In this document: piece by piece, positions 41,944 through 42,047 of the stretch
Position numbering within the stretch: position 1 is the stretch's first letter
How the letters are laid out: every line of letters begins with the position of its first letter
Assembly: GCA_001822215.1 (NCBI GenBank)
Contig: MHQD01000026.1
Span: 1-42,047 of the forward strand
From: Candidatus Sungbacteria bacterium RIFCSPHIGHO2_01_FULL_50_25
Lineage (GTDB): Bacteria; Patescibacteriota; Minisyncoccia; Sungbacterales; HO2-52-23
Length of the DNA stretch: 42,047 nucleotides
Reading direction: 5' to 3'
Notes under the pieces: generated by a model
What the model was told of the DNA's origin: nothing
Seen by the model: the letters and a program-made list of their open reading frames with translations, nothing else
Databases searched by the model: none
Program-made: the position numbers and the translations under genes

Positions 41944-42047
41944 GGATTCTGGGGTGTTGGGCGGCGCTCGCGTGTTGTATCGTGATCGGAAGGTTTTGCG
42001 ACCGTTGCTTTGCGCGATTGCGAGCAGCACCGTGAGCGGGCACTGCA

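Overview
The window looks like a piece of a Patescibacteria (CPR) chromosome, most likely Parcubacteria-like. The reasons are compact bacterial housekeeping genes in standard code (TGA used as stop), a short MurE-like Mur ligase, and a type IV secretion-like cluster of the kind common in that group (PrgI, VirB4, VirB6/TrbL, TrbC/VirB2). Many small membrane or secreted proteins have no recognisable family. The lineage is an inference; no rRNA or tRNA gene was seen.

Layout. 1-9.4 kb holds DNA repair and replication genes: a partial Mur ligase, a membrane protein, ruvA, a secreted protein, uvrB, rpsT, holA, a small membrane protein, then tsaE-polA. 9.4-10.9 kb holds a glycine-zipper secreted protein with its own strong promoter and a structured leader. 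10.9-13.7 kb has a DHH-like pseudoenzyme and the pilus ATPase pilB, followed by a 200-nt structured intergenic region. 14-17.2 kb is ruvB, two membrane proteins, yebC, ruvC and a 39-aa acidic ORF. 17.3-21.1 kb is tyrS and a class A penicillin-binding protein. 21.1-25.9 kb is the classical origin neighbourhood dnaN-dnaA-rpmH-rnpA-yidD-yidC-khpB, with a candidate oriC. 25.9-37.9 kb is one ten-gene minus-strand operon for a type IV secretion-like apparatus. 38-42 kb holds unfamiliar secreted and membrane proteins, then a winged-helix/Cas2-like (PaaX-like) gene sitting between two perfect palindromes and preceded by a hairpin-rich, RNA-like stretch.

How the genes fit together. RuvA, RuvB, RuvC, UvrB, PolA, HolA, DnaN and DnaA cover recombination, excision repair and replication. 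YidC, YidD, KhpB and RnpA are the usual membrane-insertion/RNA-processing partners next to the origin. PilB and the secretion cluster point to surface appendages and DNA or protein transfer, which fits a small, host-associated or DNA-scavenging cell.

Most interesting signals. (1) A 38-bp near-perfect palindrome occurs four times, in two compensated sequence variants; two copies bracket the PaaX/Cas2-like gene and two bracket tsaE-polA. No CRISPR array or Cas1 is present. (2) There are two candidate structured RNAs, at 13729-13926 and 40988-41158. (3) Many operon-leading genes have a -10 hexamer ending 6-8 nt before the start codon, which predicts leaderless mRNAs. A minority class instead has strong promoters, long leaders and strong Shine-Dalgarno sites, and its largest members prefer AAG for lysine. 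(4) A 66-bp hairpin separates uvrB from a diverged, out-of-frame second copy of its C-terminal UVR motif.
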